A DNA stretch of 44,723 nt from an uncultured Lachnospiraceae bacterium (GTDB taxonomy: Bacteria; Bacillota; Clostridia; Lachnospirales; Lachnospiraceae), in contig CAJKQE010000010.1 of the NCBI GenBank assembly GCA_905201915.1, forward strand, positions 1 to 44,723, in the 5' to 3' direction. The position numbers and the translations under genes are program-made. Below the pieces are notes generated by a model. The model had not been told where the DNA came from. It made no database searches and was given only the letters and a program-made list of their open reading frames with translations. Of this stretch, positions 7,623 to 16,528 are shown one piece after another (within the stretch, counting starts at the first letter, position 1; the number at the start of each line of letters is the position of its first letter).

Positions 7623-10067
7623 ATGGCATCGACCAAGAAAAAAAGTGCAGGAAAACGAGGCGCACCTGCAAGAAAAAAGAAAAAACCAGTACAAACAGGA
7701 ACTTCTATGGAGTCAGAAATTCTTTTATGGATTGTTCTGGCTATTTCGGTTGTACTTTTAATCAGTAATTTTGGAGTAGGTGGTTCCGTAGGAAATGCAA
7801 TCAGCAGCTTCTTTTTCGGATTGGTTGGACTGGTCTGCTATCCCCTCCCTATTTTTCTGTTTCTTGGTGTTGCATTTGTAATTGCAAACAAAAGAAATCC
7901 AAGAGCATACAGAAAAATGGCAGGATTTCTCCTGCTGTTTCTTGCGGCTTGCCTTTTTTTACAGCTTGTTACAGAAGGTCCGGTATATGAAAGTGAGTTA
8001 ATGGCTTATTATCGAGTAGCGGCAGAATATAAAACAGGTGGCGGACTTTTAGGCGGGATTTTATGTCGTCTTTTGGTGCAGGCATTTGGAACAGTGGGAA
8101 CTTATGTGATTACAGTTACCGCTATGGTGATTTCTTTTGTTTTGATTACGCAGAAATCCATGTTTGATATGATTCAAAAATACAGCCGTAAAATGTATCA
8201 ATGTGCAGCGAAAAGAAAGGCGGCAAGACAAGAAGCATTGAAAGCTCGTCAAGAAGAACAGGAAGAAAAACAGCAGCAACAGGAACGGAAAAAGAAACGA
8301 AAAGAAAGAAGCGAAGATTTCTTAAAAGAAACAGAATTAAAAGAAACGGAAAAGGAAGGGAAACGAAAAAAAGAACAGGAGCAGATGGACGATGGGCTTC
8401 TGGAAGAACCTTTTGTTCCGGAAAATGCTTTTCCAATACATAGAGCAGAGGAACTGGTACAGGATATAGAAGAAATTGTTCCGGCAGCAACAGAAGAAAA
8501 AGAAATGTCCAGAAAAAATCCACGTTCTTCAAAAGCAGAAATTGAACAGAGAATTCATGAAGTAAATAAAGAAATTGCTTTGAAAGAATCAGAAACAAAA
8601 AAAGTTTATGAATTTCCTCCTATAGACCTTTTGAAAAAAGGAAAACAGACAGGAGGAGACTCTGATTCTCATTTAAGAGAAATCGCAGGAAAACTACAGG
8701 AAACGTTACATAATTTTGGTGTAAATGTAAGTATTACAAATGTAAGCTGCGGCCCTACGGTTACCAGATACGAATTACAGCCGGAACAAGGTGTAAAAGT
8801 AAGTAAAATTGTAGGACTTACCGATGATATTAAGTTGAATTTGGCTGCAACAGATATTCGAATTGAAGCGCCTATACCGGGAAAAGCTGCTGTAGGAATT
8901 GAAGTCCCCAATGAAAACAACAGTACCGTAATGCTGCGGGATTTGCTGCAGTCCGAGGCGTTTACAAATTGTAAATCAAAGCTTGCTTTTGCGGCGGGAA
9001 AAGATATTGCGGGGAAACCGGTGATTACAGATATTGCAAAAATGCCTCATCTGCTTATTGCGGGTGCTACCGGTTCCGGTAAATCTGTATGTATCAATAC
9101 AATTATTATTAGTCTTCTTTACAAAGCATCACCGGATGATGTAAAATTGATTATGATTGATCCGAAAGTAGTAGAACTTAGTGTATATAACGGAATTCCA
9201 CATTTATTTATTCCTGTTGTCACTGATCCGAAAAAGGCGGCAGGAGCATTAAACTGGGCAGTAGCTGAAATGACAGACCGTTATAATAAATTTGCTCAGT
9301 ACAATGTCCGTGATTTAAAAGGATACAATGCAAAAGTGGAAAGTATTTCTGATATCGAAGATGAAAATAAGCCTAAGAAGCTGCCTCAGATTGTCATTAT
9401 TGTAGACGAGCTTGCAGACCTTATGATGGTGGCTCCTGGTGAAGTGGAAGACTCTATTTGTCGTCTTGCACAGCTTGCCAGAGCAGCGGGAATTCATCTG
9501 ATTATTGCTACACAGAGACCTTCGGTCAATGTTATTACAGGATTGATTAAGGCAAATATGCCTTCCAGAATTGCTTTTTCTGTATCGTCCGGAGTAGATT
9601 CCAGAACGATTTTAGATATGAACGGTGCAGAAAAATTGTTGGGTAAAGGAGATATGCTTTTTTATCCTCAGGGATATCAAAAACCTGCAAGGGTACAAGG
9701 TGCCTTTATCAGTGATCAGGAAGTAGGAGCTGTAGTGGACTTTTTATCAAAACAAAATCCGACTACAGAATACAATAAAGAAATTCAGGAAAAAATGGAA
9801 GCTGTTAAAGAGACAACAGCAGCCGGAGCAGATACATCAAATGACAGAGATGTATATTTTGTAGATGCTGGCAAATTTATCATTGAAAAAGATAAAGCAT
9901 CTATTGGAATGCTTCAAAGAGTGTTTAAAATCGGTTTTAACAGGGCAGCCCGTATTATGGACCAGTTATACGAAGCCGGTGTGGTAGGTGATGAAGAAGG
10001 GACAAAGCCTAGAAAAGTGTTAATGTCTATGGAAGAATTTGAAAAGTATATTGATGAGTATTTATAG
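7623..10067 (+). CDS. ftsK: FtsK/SpoIIIE family DNA translocase
   Basis: This hexameric ATPase pumps chromosomal DNA through the division or sporulation septum. The 814-residue protein has a basic N-terminus and four hydrophobic segments (about 32-165). A long charged, Glu/Lys/Gln-rich linker follows (about 185-340, EEQEEKQQQQERKKKRKE). The motor domain has Walker A GATGSGKSV near 481 and Walker B IVIIVDELADLMM near 590. The C-terminal gamma winged helix is near 740-805 (IGMLQRVFKIGFNRAARIMD). A TepA-type gene upstream is the same neighbourhood as in Bacillus, which favours a SpoIIIE-like role, but sequence alone does not separate FtsK from SpoIIIE. Confidence 0.95.
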   Translation: MASTKKKSAGKRGAPARKKKKPVQTGTSMESEILLWIVLAISVVLLISNFGVGGSVGNAISSFFFGLVGLVCYPLPIFLFLGVAFVIANKRNPRAYRKMAGFLLLFLAACLFLQLVTEGPVYESELMAYYRVAAEYKTGGGLLGGILCRLLVQAFGTVGTYVITVTAMVISFVLITQKSMFDMIQKYSRKMYQCAAKRKAARQEALKARQEEQEEKQQQQERKKKRKERSEDFLKETELKETEKEGKRKKEQEQMDDGLLEEPFVPENAFPIHRAEELVQDIEEIVPAATEEKEMSRKNPRSSKAEIEQRIHEVNKEIALKESETKKVYEFPPIDLLKKGKQTGGDSDSHLREIAGKLQETLHNFGVNVSITNVSCGPTVTRYELQPEQGVKVSKIVGLTDDIKLNLAATDIRIEAPIPGKAAVGIEVPNENNSTVMLRDLLQSEAFTNCKSKLAFAAGKDIAGKPVITDIAKMPHLLIAGATGSGKSVCINTIIISLLYKASPDDVKLIMIDPKVVELSVYNGIPHLFIPVVTDPKKAAGALNWAVAEMTDRYNKFAQYNVRDLKGYNAKVESISDIEDENKPKKLPQIVIIVDELADLMMVAPGEVEDSICRLAQLARAAGIHLIIATQRPSVNVITGLIKANMPSRIAFSVSSGVDSRTILDMNGAEKLLGKGDMLFYPQGYQKPARVQGAFISDQEVGAVVDFLSKQNPTTEYNKEIQEKMEAVKETTAAGADTSNDRDVYFVDAGKFIIEKDKASIGMLQRVFKIGFNRAARIMDQLYEAGVVGDEEGTKPRKVLMSMEEFEKYIDEYL

Positions 10068-10086
10068 AAGATGAGGATAGAGTAGC

Positions 10087-11214
10087 ATGAAATGTACAAA
10101 ATGCGGTGCAAAGCTTGAAGAAGGAACTTTATTTTGTCCCAAATGTGGGAAGGAAGTTCAATGGGTTCCGGAATATAATACATTGGAAACCTTAATCAAG
10201 CAAAGAGAATTAAAAGAGCAGGAAAAGAGAAAAAAAGAACTGGAACTGCAAAAAGAACGGGAGCATCTACAAAGAAAAGCAGAGCTTGAAAAAAAGAAAA
10301 AAAAGAAAAGAAAAATGATATTAGCAGGTTCTGCAGTGGCAGTTGTTGCAGCGGTAGGACTTGGAATATTTTTTATTTATCAGTCTCAACATAACTCCTT
10401 TGATTTTCAAATGGCGCAGGCGGAGACAGAGTTTAGTAATAAAGATTATGAAAGCGCATTGAAATATATAGAAAGAGCTTTGACTTTGAATCCAAAAAGT
10501 GCAGAAGCAAATGTATTAGAAGCGAAGATATATCTGAAAGAAAATAATGAATCGGCTGCGCTTTCTATTTTGCTTTCTGTTGTAGAAGAACATCCGGACA
10601 GTGTCAATGCTTATGGTGAACTTTTAAGATTGTACGAAAAAAGTGAAGAATTTGATAAAATTGCAGAATTAATGAATAATGCCAGTGATACCATGAAAGA
10701 GAAATATAAGGCTTATGTATCTGAAAAGCCTCTGCCTTCAAATGTAGGAGGTAAATATTCTACGGATATTACTGTAGAATTTCAAGATTTACCGGAAGGA
10801 ACGGAAGTTTTCTATACTTTAGATGGGAAAACACCGGACAAACATAGTAAGAAATATGAAAAAGCGATTGTTCTTGAAGAAGAAACTGTGACATTGAGAT
10901 ATATTGCTTACAATAAAAAGGGAATTCCAAGTAAAGTAGGAGAGGAAGTCTATACTCTGAAATTCAAAGCTCCGGCAAAGCCACAGATTTCTCCGAATTC
11001 TGATAAATATGACTATGCAGCAGATATTATTGTGACAGCAGAAGAAGGATGCGATATTTATTATGCTTTTGATGAAGAGCCTACTATAGATAGCAAAAAA
11101 TATACAGGTCCTATTGCTATGCCTGAGGGAGAACATACTTTTTCAGCGATTGCCGTTGATAAAAGAGGGAAAATAAGTCCGGTAAGCAGCGCTATTTATG
11201 TTTATTATGGGTAA
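10087..11214 (+). CDS. Zinc-ribbon, TPR and chitobiase-like domain membrane protein
   Basis: The function is unknown. The N-terminus has a four-cysteine zinc ribbon (CTKCG and CPKCG, residues 3-21). A Lys/Glu-rich coiled coil follows (about 38-75). One transmembrane segment lies at about 77-97. TPR-like repeats are at 105-195 (SNKDYESALKYIERALTLNP). Two tandem beta-sandwich domains of the chitobiase/beta-hexosaminidase C-terminal type follow (about 210-285, EVFYTLDGKTPDKHSKKYE; about 295-375, DIYYAFDEEPTIDSKKYTG). The zinc ribbon should be cytosolic and the sandwich domains outside. It follows ftsK by 19 bases with a GAGGAT ribosome site, so it is likely in the same transcript. Confidence 0.8.
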   Translation: MKCTKCGAKLEEGTLFCPKCGKEVQWVPEYNTLETLIKQRELKEQEKRKKELELQKEREHLQRKAELEKKKKKKRKMILAGSAVAVVAAVGLGIFFIYQSQHNSFDFQMAQAETEFSNKDYESALKYIERALTLNPKSAEANVLEAKIYLKENNESAALSILLSVVEEHPDSVNAYGELLRLYEKSEEFDKIAELMNNASDTMKEKYKAYVSEKPLPSNVGGKYSTDITVEFQDLPEGTEVFYTLDGKTPDKHSKKYEKAIVLEEETVTLRYIAYNKKGIPSKVGEEVYTLKFKAPAKPQISPNSDKYDYAADIIVTAEEGCDIYYAFDEEPTIDSKKYTGPIAMPEGEHTFSAIAVDKRGKISPVSSAIYVYYG

Positions 11215-11281
11215 TAAGTCGAAAAAAAGAAATAAATAACAGCAATGTGCACAAAAATGAATTTTATGCAGTAAAAGCAGA

Positions 11282-11310
11282 TTGAAATTTTATTCTATTT
11301 GTCTTATACT
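11282..11310 (+). promoter_or_regulatory. Probable sigma-A promoter for the nfnAB-like operon
   Basis: TTGAAA (11282-11287) and TATACT (11305-11310) have 17-base spacing. A leader of roughly 110 bases follows, containing a small perfect hairpin (CGATG/CATCG around 11353-11369). I could not assign the leader to a known riboswitch class. Confidence 0.55.
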
Positions 11311-11429
11311 GATGGTTAGCAATTATAACAATATATCGACAAAAGATAATTATCGATGGAGTTCATCGCAAAACTGCTATGCGGGCAGAAAAAAGCCGGT
11401 ATTTTGTGAGAAATATTGAGGAGGACATT

Positions 11430-12301
11430 ATGTATAAAATTCTAAAAGCAGAAAAGCTTAATGAGATTGTATATCTCATGGTTGTAGAAGCACCTATGGT
11501 TGCAAAACATTGTCAGCCAGGACAGTTTATCATCGTAAAATTAGATGATGCAGGAGAAAGAATTCCCCTGACAATTTGTGATTATGATAGAGAGGCAGGA
11601 ACTGTAACCATTGTATTCCAGCCAATTGGAGCATCCACAGAAAAATTTGCAAAATTACAGACAGGAGATGCTTTTGAAGACTTTGTTGGTCCTTTAGGAT
11701 GTCCATCTGAATTTGTAAATGAAAAAAAGAAAAAATCTTATTTGTTGCCGGTGGAGTAGGTACTGCTCCTGTTTATCCTCAGGTAAAATGGCTTCATGAG
11801 CATGGTATTGATGCAGATGTCATTGTAGGAGCAAAAACAAAAGATTTAGTTATCCTTGAAAAAGAAATGGAAGCTGTAGCAGGAAACCTTTATGTAACAA
11901 CAGATGACGGTTCTTACGGACGTAGTGGTATGGTAACAAAAGTAATTGATGACTTGGTTGCTGAAGGAAAAACATATACAAGATGCGTTGCTATCGGTCC
12001 TATGATCATGATGAAATTCTGTTGCCTTACAACAAAGAAATATGATATCCCAACTATCGTATCCATGAACCCAATCATGGTTGATGGAACAGGTATGTGT
12101 GGAGCATGTCGTGTAATTGTTGGCGGAGAAGTTAAATTTGCGTGTGTAGATGGTCCTGAATTTGATGGTCATTTAATCGATTGGGATTTAGCTATGAAAA
12201 GACAGCAGATGTATAAGACAGAAGAAGGTCGTGCATTATTAAAAGAACGCGAAGGCGATACACATCATGGCGGATGTGGAAACTGCGGAGGTGACGAATA
12301 A
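11430..12301 (+). CDS. NfnA-like FAD/NAD- and [2Fe-2S]-binding flavoprotein subunit, frameshifted at 11723-11735
   Basis: This resembles the small subunit of electron-bifurcating NADH-dependent ferredoxin:NADP+ oxidoreductase (NfnA), a relative of PyrK and sulfide dehydrogenase subunits. The start is ATG 11430 behind GAGGAGG; a longer frame to 11379 lacks a ribosome site. The FAD domain (GQFIIVKLDDAGERIPLTI) reads to NEKKKK, then the frame ends at 11759. Sequence from about 11735 in the -1 frame continues without a break: ILFVAGGVGTAPVYPQVKW (NAD domain), then the iron-sulfur motif GTGMCGACRV and CVDGPEFDG. Joined, it is about 290 residues, the family length. One A may be missing from the six-A run at 11730-11735, or ribosomes may slip on A AAA AAG (11723-11729), which lies in the correct frame. 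It overlaps the next gene as TAATG. Confidence 0.85.
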
Positions 12302-13695
12302 TGGGTAACGTATTAGAAAAAGTTCCTGTAAGAGAACAGGATCCTCAGGTAAGAGCAACAAACTTTGAAGAAGTTTGTCTTGGATATAGTAAAGAAGAAG
12401 CAATGGAAGAAGCAGCTCGTTGCTTAAACTGTAAAAATGCGAAATGTATAAAAGGATGTCCAGTATCCATTAATATTCCTGCATTTATTCATGAAGTAAA
12501 AGAAGGAAATTTCGAAGAAGCATATAAAATTATTGGTCAGTCCAGTGCGCTTCCTGCTGTATGTGGACGTGTATGTCCTCAGGAATCACAGTGTGAAGGT
12601 GTATGTATCAGAGGAATTAAAGGAGAGGCTGTTTCTATTGGTAAACTGGAACGTTTTGTTGCAGATTGGGCAAAAGAAAACGGCATTAAACCGGAAGCTC
12701 CTGCTGAGAAAAACGGACATAAAGTAGCAGTAATCGGTTCCGGCCCTTCCGGACTTACCTGTGCAGGTGATTTAGCAAAAATGGGTTACGATGTAACTAT
12801 TTTTGAAGCGTTACATCAGCCAGGCGGTGTATTAGTATATGGTATTCCTGAATTCCGTCTTCCAAAAGACAAAGTTGTAAAAGAAGAAGTAGAAAATGTA
12901 AAATCTTTAGGTGTTAAAATCGAAACAAACGTTATTATCGGTAAATCTACAACTGTAGACGAATTACTGGAAAACGAAGGTTTTGAAGCTGTATTTATCG
13001 GTTCCGGTGCAGGTCTTCCAATGTTTATGGGAATTCCAGGTGAAGTATCTAACGGTGTATTTTCTGCAAACGAATACTTAACAAGAAGTAACCTGATGAA
13101 AGCTTTCCGTGAAGACTACGATACTCCGATTGTAACAGGTAAAAAAGTAGTAGTAGTAGGTGGCGGTAACGTTGCTATGGATGCTGCAAGAACAGCTCTT
13201 CGTCTTGGAGCAGAAGTACATGTTGTATATAGAAGAAGTGAAGAAGAACTTCCTGCAAGAAAAGAAGAAGTGCATCATGCAAAAGAAGAAGGTATTATTT
13301 TCGACCTTCTGACAAATCCAGTAGAAATTCTGGCTGATGAAAACGGTTGGGTAAAAGGCGTTAAATGTGTTCGTATGGAACTGGGTGAACCAGATGCATC
13401 AGGAAGAAGACGTCCTGTAGTAATTGATGGTTCTGAATTTGAAATGGAAGCAGATACTGTTATTATGTCTCTGGGAACTTCTCCAAACCCATTGATTTCT
13501 TCTACAACAGTAGGTCTTGACATCAACAGAAGAAAATGTATCATTGCAGACGAAGAAAACGGAAAAACATCTAAAGAAGGTGTTTATGCCGGTGGTGATG
13601 CTGTAACTGGTGCAGCTACTGTTATTTTGGCTATGGGTGCAGGTAAAGCAGCAGCAAAAGGTATTGATGAATTCATTAAAAATAAAGAAAAATAA
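12301..13695 (+). CDS. NADPH-dependent glutamate synthase small-subunit-like / NfnB-like oxidoreductase
   Basis: This 464-residue flavoprotein belongs to the homotetrameric glutamate synthase (GltA) / NfnB family. The N-terminal part has two [4Fe-4S] cysteine clusters (CLNCKNAKCIKGCP near 41-54; CGRVCPQESQCEGVC near 88-102). The FAD Rossmann motif is VIGSGPSGLTCAGDLAKMGY near 145. The NADPH motif VVVVGGGNVAMDAARTALRL is near 285, and a second FAD contact is GVYAGGDAVTGAATVI near 428. The partner gene immediately upstream, sharing one base, points to an NfnAB-type bifurcating complex rather than a glutamate synthase, since no large GOGAT subunit is nearby. This assignment is inference from context. 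Confidence 0.9.
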   Translation: MGNVLEKVPVREQDPQVRATNFEEVCLGYSKEEAMEEAARCLNCKNAKCIKGCPVSINIPAFIHEVKEGNFEEAYKIIGQSSALPAVCGRVCPQESQCEGVCIRGIKGEAVSIGKLERFVADWAKENGIKPEAPAEKNGHKVAVIGSGPSGLTCAGDLAKMGYDVTIFEALHQPGGVLVYGIPEFRLPKDKVVKEEVENVKSLGVKIETNVIIGKSTTVDELLENEGFEAVFIGSGAGLPMFMGIPGEVSNGVFSANEYLTRSNLMKAFREDYDTPIVTGKKVVVVGGGNVAMDAARTALRLGAEVHVVYRRSEEELPARKEEVHHAKEEGIIFDLLTNPVEILADENGWVKGVKCVRMELGEPDASGRRRPVVIDGSEFEMEADTVIMSLGTSPNPLISSTTVGLDINRRKCIIADEENGKTSKEGVYAGGDAVTGAATVILAMGAGKAAAKGIDEFIKNKEK

Positions 13696-13728
13696 AATCG
13701 TGAAATGACTGTGTTGTTCCGATTTCAG

Positions 13729-13759
13729 AAAAGGTCCGTACGAAAATGCGGGCCTTTTT
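13729..13759 (+). terminator. Rho-independent terminator after the nfnB-like gene
   Basis: A 10-base stem (AAAAGGTCCG 13729-13738 with CGGGCCTTTT 13749-13758, one G-T pair) with a 10-base loop ends in a run of five T. It closes the nfnAB-like operon. Confidence 0.85.
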
Positions 13760-13777
13760 CTATAAATGGAGAAAAGA

Positions 13778-14470
13778 ATGTCAAATATTACGCAATGGAT
13801 AAGAAATGAATTATATAAAAACAGTGAGGATTCTTATAAAGAGTTCCACAGTTCTCTTGTCCCCGGTATTTCTAATATTCTAGGTGTGCGAGTTCCGAAG
13901 CTAAGAGAAATTGCAAAAAAGGCAGCAAAAGGAAATTACAGGGAGTTCATTGAAAATGTTGATATACAACTTTATGAAGAATTGATGCTATGGGGAATGA
14001 TTTTAGGTTATGCAAAGCTTTCCATAGAGGAGCGTAAACAAGAGCTTGAAAAGTTTGTTCCTTACATTAATAATTGGGCAATTTGTGATTGTAGCTGTGC
14101 TACTTATAAATTTATGCGTGATTTTCCAGAGGAATGGATGCCGTTTATTAAGGCATATTTAACCAGTAAACAAGAATACGAATTGCGTTTTGCAGTGGTA
14201 TGTCTTTTGGATTTTTTTATCAATGAAACTTATATAGAACAGGTTCTGGATGTATTAGTGCAGGTTTATCACGATGGATATTATGTAAAAATGGCAGTAG
14301 CATGGGCAATTTCTGTATGTTATGTAAAATTTCCAGAAAAAACAGAACAAATTTTGGAAGAAAATCTTTTAGATGATTTCACTCATAATAAATCCATTCA
14401 AAAAATTCGAGAATCCTATCGTGTGACGAAAGAAAACAAAGAACGTTTACAAAAAATGAGGAGAAAATAG
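13778..14470 (+). CDS. DNA alkylation repair protein, AlkD-like HEAT-repeat family
   Basis: AlkD-family glycosylases remove cationic alkylated bases such as 3- and 7-alkylpurines without flipping the base. The 230-residue protein is all helical. It has VPGISNILGVRVPKLREIAK near the N-terminus, then NNWAICDCSCA (W and D match the aromatic and catalytic Asp positions of AlkD), and YELRFAVVCLLDFF, which holds the DNA-contacting Arg. ATG 13778 is chosen over the in-frame ATG 13766 because TGGAG at 13767-13771 gives correct spacing. It is followed with no gap by the DsrE-domain gene. Activity is inferred from family motifs. Confidence 0.88.
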   Translation: MSNITQWIRNELYKNSEDSYKEFHSSLVPGISNILGVRVPKLREIAKKAAKGNYREFIENVDIQLYEELMLWGMILGYAKLSIEERKQELEKFVPYINNWAICDCSCATYKFMRDFPEEWMPFIKAYLTSKQEYELRFAVVCLLDFFINETYIEQVLDVLVQVYHDGYYVKMAVAWAISVCYVKFPEKTEQILEENLLDDFTHNKSIQKIRESYRVTKENKERLQKMRRK

Positions 14471-14995
14471 ATGAAAGCAGTAAAAGGTGATCAAGTTAGA
14501 ATTGTAAAGAAAATGAATGACTGGTCTTCTGATTATCAGGAGGGAGATATTTTCACTGTGGAAAGTACCTGGTACGGCGGTATTAACGTAACCAGTAATA
14601 CGGGAATACCACTGTCTATTGATGAAATAGAGTATGAAATTATAGGAAAAGAGTCTGTTTCTCAGCCAAAGGGAAAAGTGATTTTTCATGTAGAAAATGT
14701 ACAGGGTTTAGAAAAGGCAATGTTGTATGCAGAGAAACTTTGTGAGCAAAACGCAGTATGCGGTTTAGAGATTTTGGCAGCAAATCAGGCAATAAAGGGA
14801 CTATTATCATCAGAAGATCATCCAATAGCCCTACAGCTGCATAGAAAAGGTGTAAAGTTTTTGGTATGTGAAAACTCTATGAAAGAATTGGAAATTACAA
14901 ATGCAGAATTGTTGTCTTTAGTAACAACAGTACCTTTTGGTATTCTGACTCTTATAGAAAAACAAGAAGAAGGATATGCCTATATTCGTATTTAG
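14471..14995 (+). CDS. Protein with N-terminal SH3/KOW-like segment and C-terminal DsrE-like domain
   Basis: The exact function is unknown. The first 55 residues (GDQVRIVKKMNDWSSDYQEG, then DIFTVESTWYGGINVT) look like a small beta-barrel of the KOW/SH3 kind. Residues 65-174 match the DsrE/YchN fold: KVIFHVENVQGLEKAMLYAE, then RKGVKFLVCENSMKEL with a Cys in the usual active-site region, and TTVPFGILTLIEKQEEGYAY at the end. DsrE-like proteins take part in sulfur transfer or redox, but many are uncharacterised. ATG 14471 directly follows the AlkD-like stop codon, so translation is probably coupled; the upstream gene end GAGGAGAAAATAG supplies the ribosome site. Confidence 0.7.
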   Translation: MKAVKGDQVRIVKKMNDWSSDYQEGDIFTVESTWYGGINVTSNTGIPLSIDEIEYEIIGKESVSQPKGKVIFHVENVQGLEKAMLYAEKLCEQNAVCGLEILAANQAIKGLLSSEDHPIALQLHRKGVKFLVCENSMKELEITNAELLSLVTTVPFGILTLIEKQEEGYAYIRI

Positions 14996-15006
14996 GAAGG
15001 AAGTTT

Positions 15007-15486
15007 ATGAAAATTACGATTATTACCGTAGGAAAATTAAAAGAAAAATATTTAAAAGATGCTGTGGCAGAATATAGTAAAAGACTTAGTAAATACTGTA
15101 AGTTGGAAATCATAGAAGTTGCAGACGAAAAGACACCGGATGCAGCCAGTGAAGTAGTGGAAAATCAAATTCGCCAGAAAGAAGGGGAGCGAATTTTAAA
15201 ATATGTAAAAGAAGATGCTTATGTAATTACGTTGGAAATCGGAGGTGCCATGGTAGACTCTGTGGAATTCTCGAAAAAAATCCAGCAGTTAGGGGTTCAG
15301 GGAAAGAGTCATATTATTTTTATTATCGGGGGTTCTATTGGATTAGGAACAGAAGTATTAAAGCGTTCTGATTGTGCACTTAGTTTTTCTAAGATGACAT
15401 TCCCACACCAGTTAATGCGTGTGATTTTATTAGAGCAGATTTATCGTGGATATCGTATTGCAGCAGGAGAACCATATCATAAGTAG
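15007..15486 (+). CDS. rlmH: 23S rRNA (pseudouridine-1915-N3)-methyltransferase RlmH
   Basis: RlmH is a SPOUT methyltransferase that methylates pseudouridine 1915 in helix 69 of 23S rRNA. The start MKITIITVGKLKEKYLKDA, the SAM-knot segment IIFIIGGSIGLG, and the C-terminal signature LMRVILLEQIYRGYRIAAGE followed by PYHK are all intact. The 159-residue length is standard. GGAAGG precedes ATG 15007, and the gene lies 11 bases after the DsrE-domain gene. Confidence 0.98.
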   Translation: MKITIITVGKLKEKYLKDAVAEYSKRLSKYCKLEIIEVADEKTPDAASEVVENQIRQKEGERILKYVKEDAYVITLEIGGAMVDSVEFSKKIQQLGVQGKSHIIFIIGGSIGLGTEVLKRSDCALSFSKMTFPHQLMRVILLEQIYRGYRIAAGEPYHK

Positions 15487-15499
15487 GAGGTAGATCAAG

Positions 15500-16519
15500 A
15501 TGAAAATAGTAACTTTCGGAGAAATTATGCTCCGTTTAAAAACGCCGGAACATTTACGGATTATTCAATCACAAAATTTTGAGGCAAGCTATGGAGGCGC
15601 AGAAGCCAATGTTGCAGTATCTCTGGCAATGCTGGAGGATAATGTCTCTTTTCTTACAAAAGTACCGGATAACCCTGTAGGCATGGCAGCCTTAAAAGAA
15701 ATTCGTGGTTATGGTGTAAATACAGACCTTGTTTTGAAAGGTGGAAAACGTCTGGGTATCTATTACTTTGAAAAAGGAAGTAATATTCGTCAGACAAATG
15801 TTGTTTATGATAGAGAATACAGTGCAATATCTTTGGCAAAACCAGAAGATTTTTGCTGGGAAAATATTCTTCAAGATGTAGACATTTTTTACTTTTCCGG
15901 TGTCACACCGGCGATTAGCGATAACATTGAGATTGCTTTAATAGAAGCTCTTAAATACTGTAAAGAACATAACATTCAGGTAGTCTGTGATTTGAACTAC
16001 CGCGGAAAAATGTGGAGTATAGAAAAAGCACAGAGTGTTATGAAACAATTAATGAATTATGTAGATTTGTGCATTGCAAATGATGAAGACTTTGAATCAA
16101 GTCTTGGTATTCACGCCTTTGACGGAAATTTATCCTGCGGCATCAATCAGATGGATGACTATAAGCAGGGAATGTTAGAAATCACAAAACAGTATCCTAA
16201 TTGTAAAGCAGTTGCCAGTGTTTTGAGAAACATTCATACAGTAGAAGACGGACAATGGATGGGAATTTATCTGTGTAATGGAAAATTTTATGAAAGCTCA
16301 ATTCATACAGTACACAGTTTAGAGGCAGTAGGTGCAGGTGATGCTTTTGCCGCAGGACTTTTACACGCTTTGGCAAATGAGTTTTCACCACAAAAACTTA
16401 TAGATTTTTCTATTGCGGCCAGTATAATGAAATTAATGATTCAGCGCGATTTTAATGTGGTGAGTGAACAAGAAATTTTTAAAATCATGAAATCAAAAGA
16501 AGTAAATCTTTCAAGATAG
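15500..16519 (+). CDS. PfkB-family sugar kinase, KdgK-like (2-dehydro-3-deoxygluconokinase)
   Basis: This is a ribokinase-fold sugar kinase, closest by eye to KdgK, which phosphorylates 2-keto-3-deoxygluconate in uronate breakdown. The N-terminus MKIVTFGEIMLRLKTPEH and YGGAEANVAVSLAML form the substrate lid and glycine motif. CDLNYRGKMW near 170 is typical of KDG kinases. The catalytic Asp lies in VGAGDAFAAGLLHAL near 278. The 339-residue length is usual. TAGGAGG lies 13 bases upstream. No other uronate gene is nearby, so substrate specificity is uncertain. Confidence 0.85.
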   Translation: MKIVTFGEIMLRLKTPEHLRIIQSQNFEASYGGAEANVAVSLAMLEDNVSFLTKVPDNPVGMAALKEIRGYGVNTDLVLKGGKRLGIYYFEKGSNIRQTNVVYDREYSAISLAKPEDFCWENILQDVDIFYFSGVTPAISDNIEIALIEALKYCKEHNIQVVCDLNYRGKMWSIEKAQSVMKQLMNYVDLCIANDEDFESSLGIHAFDGNLSCGINQMDDYKQGMLEITKQYPNCKAVASVLRNIHTVEDGQWMGIYLCNGKFYESSIHTVHSLEAVGAGDAFAAGLLHALANEFSPQKLIDFSIAASIMKLMIQRDFNVVSEQEIFKIMKSKEVNLSR

Positions 16520-16528
16520 GAGTAAAAA

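Noticed and set aside
8146..8598. 150-codon open frame on the - strand within ftsK
   Set aside because: It is antisense to the Lys/Glu-rich linker; the Leu/Phe-rich translation is what the complement of AAA/GAA codons produces.
11379..11429. Upstream extension of the nfnA-like frame (start ATG 11379)
   Set aside because: No ribosome site precedes it, and the family N-terminus MYKILKAEKL begins at 11430 directly after GAGGAGG.
11311..11429. Riboswitch in the nfnA-like leader
   Set aside because: Only a 5-base hairpin is evident; no motif of a known riboswitch class could be matched by eye.
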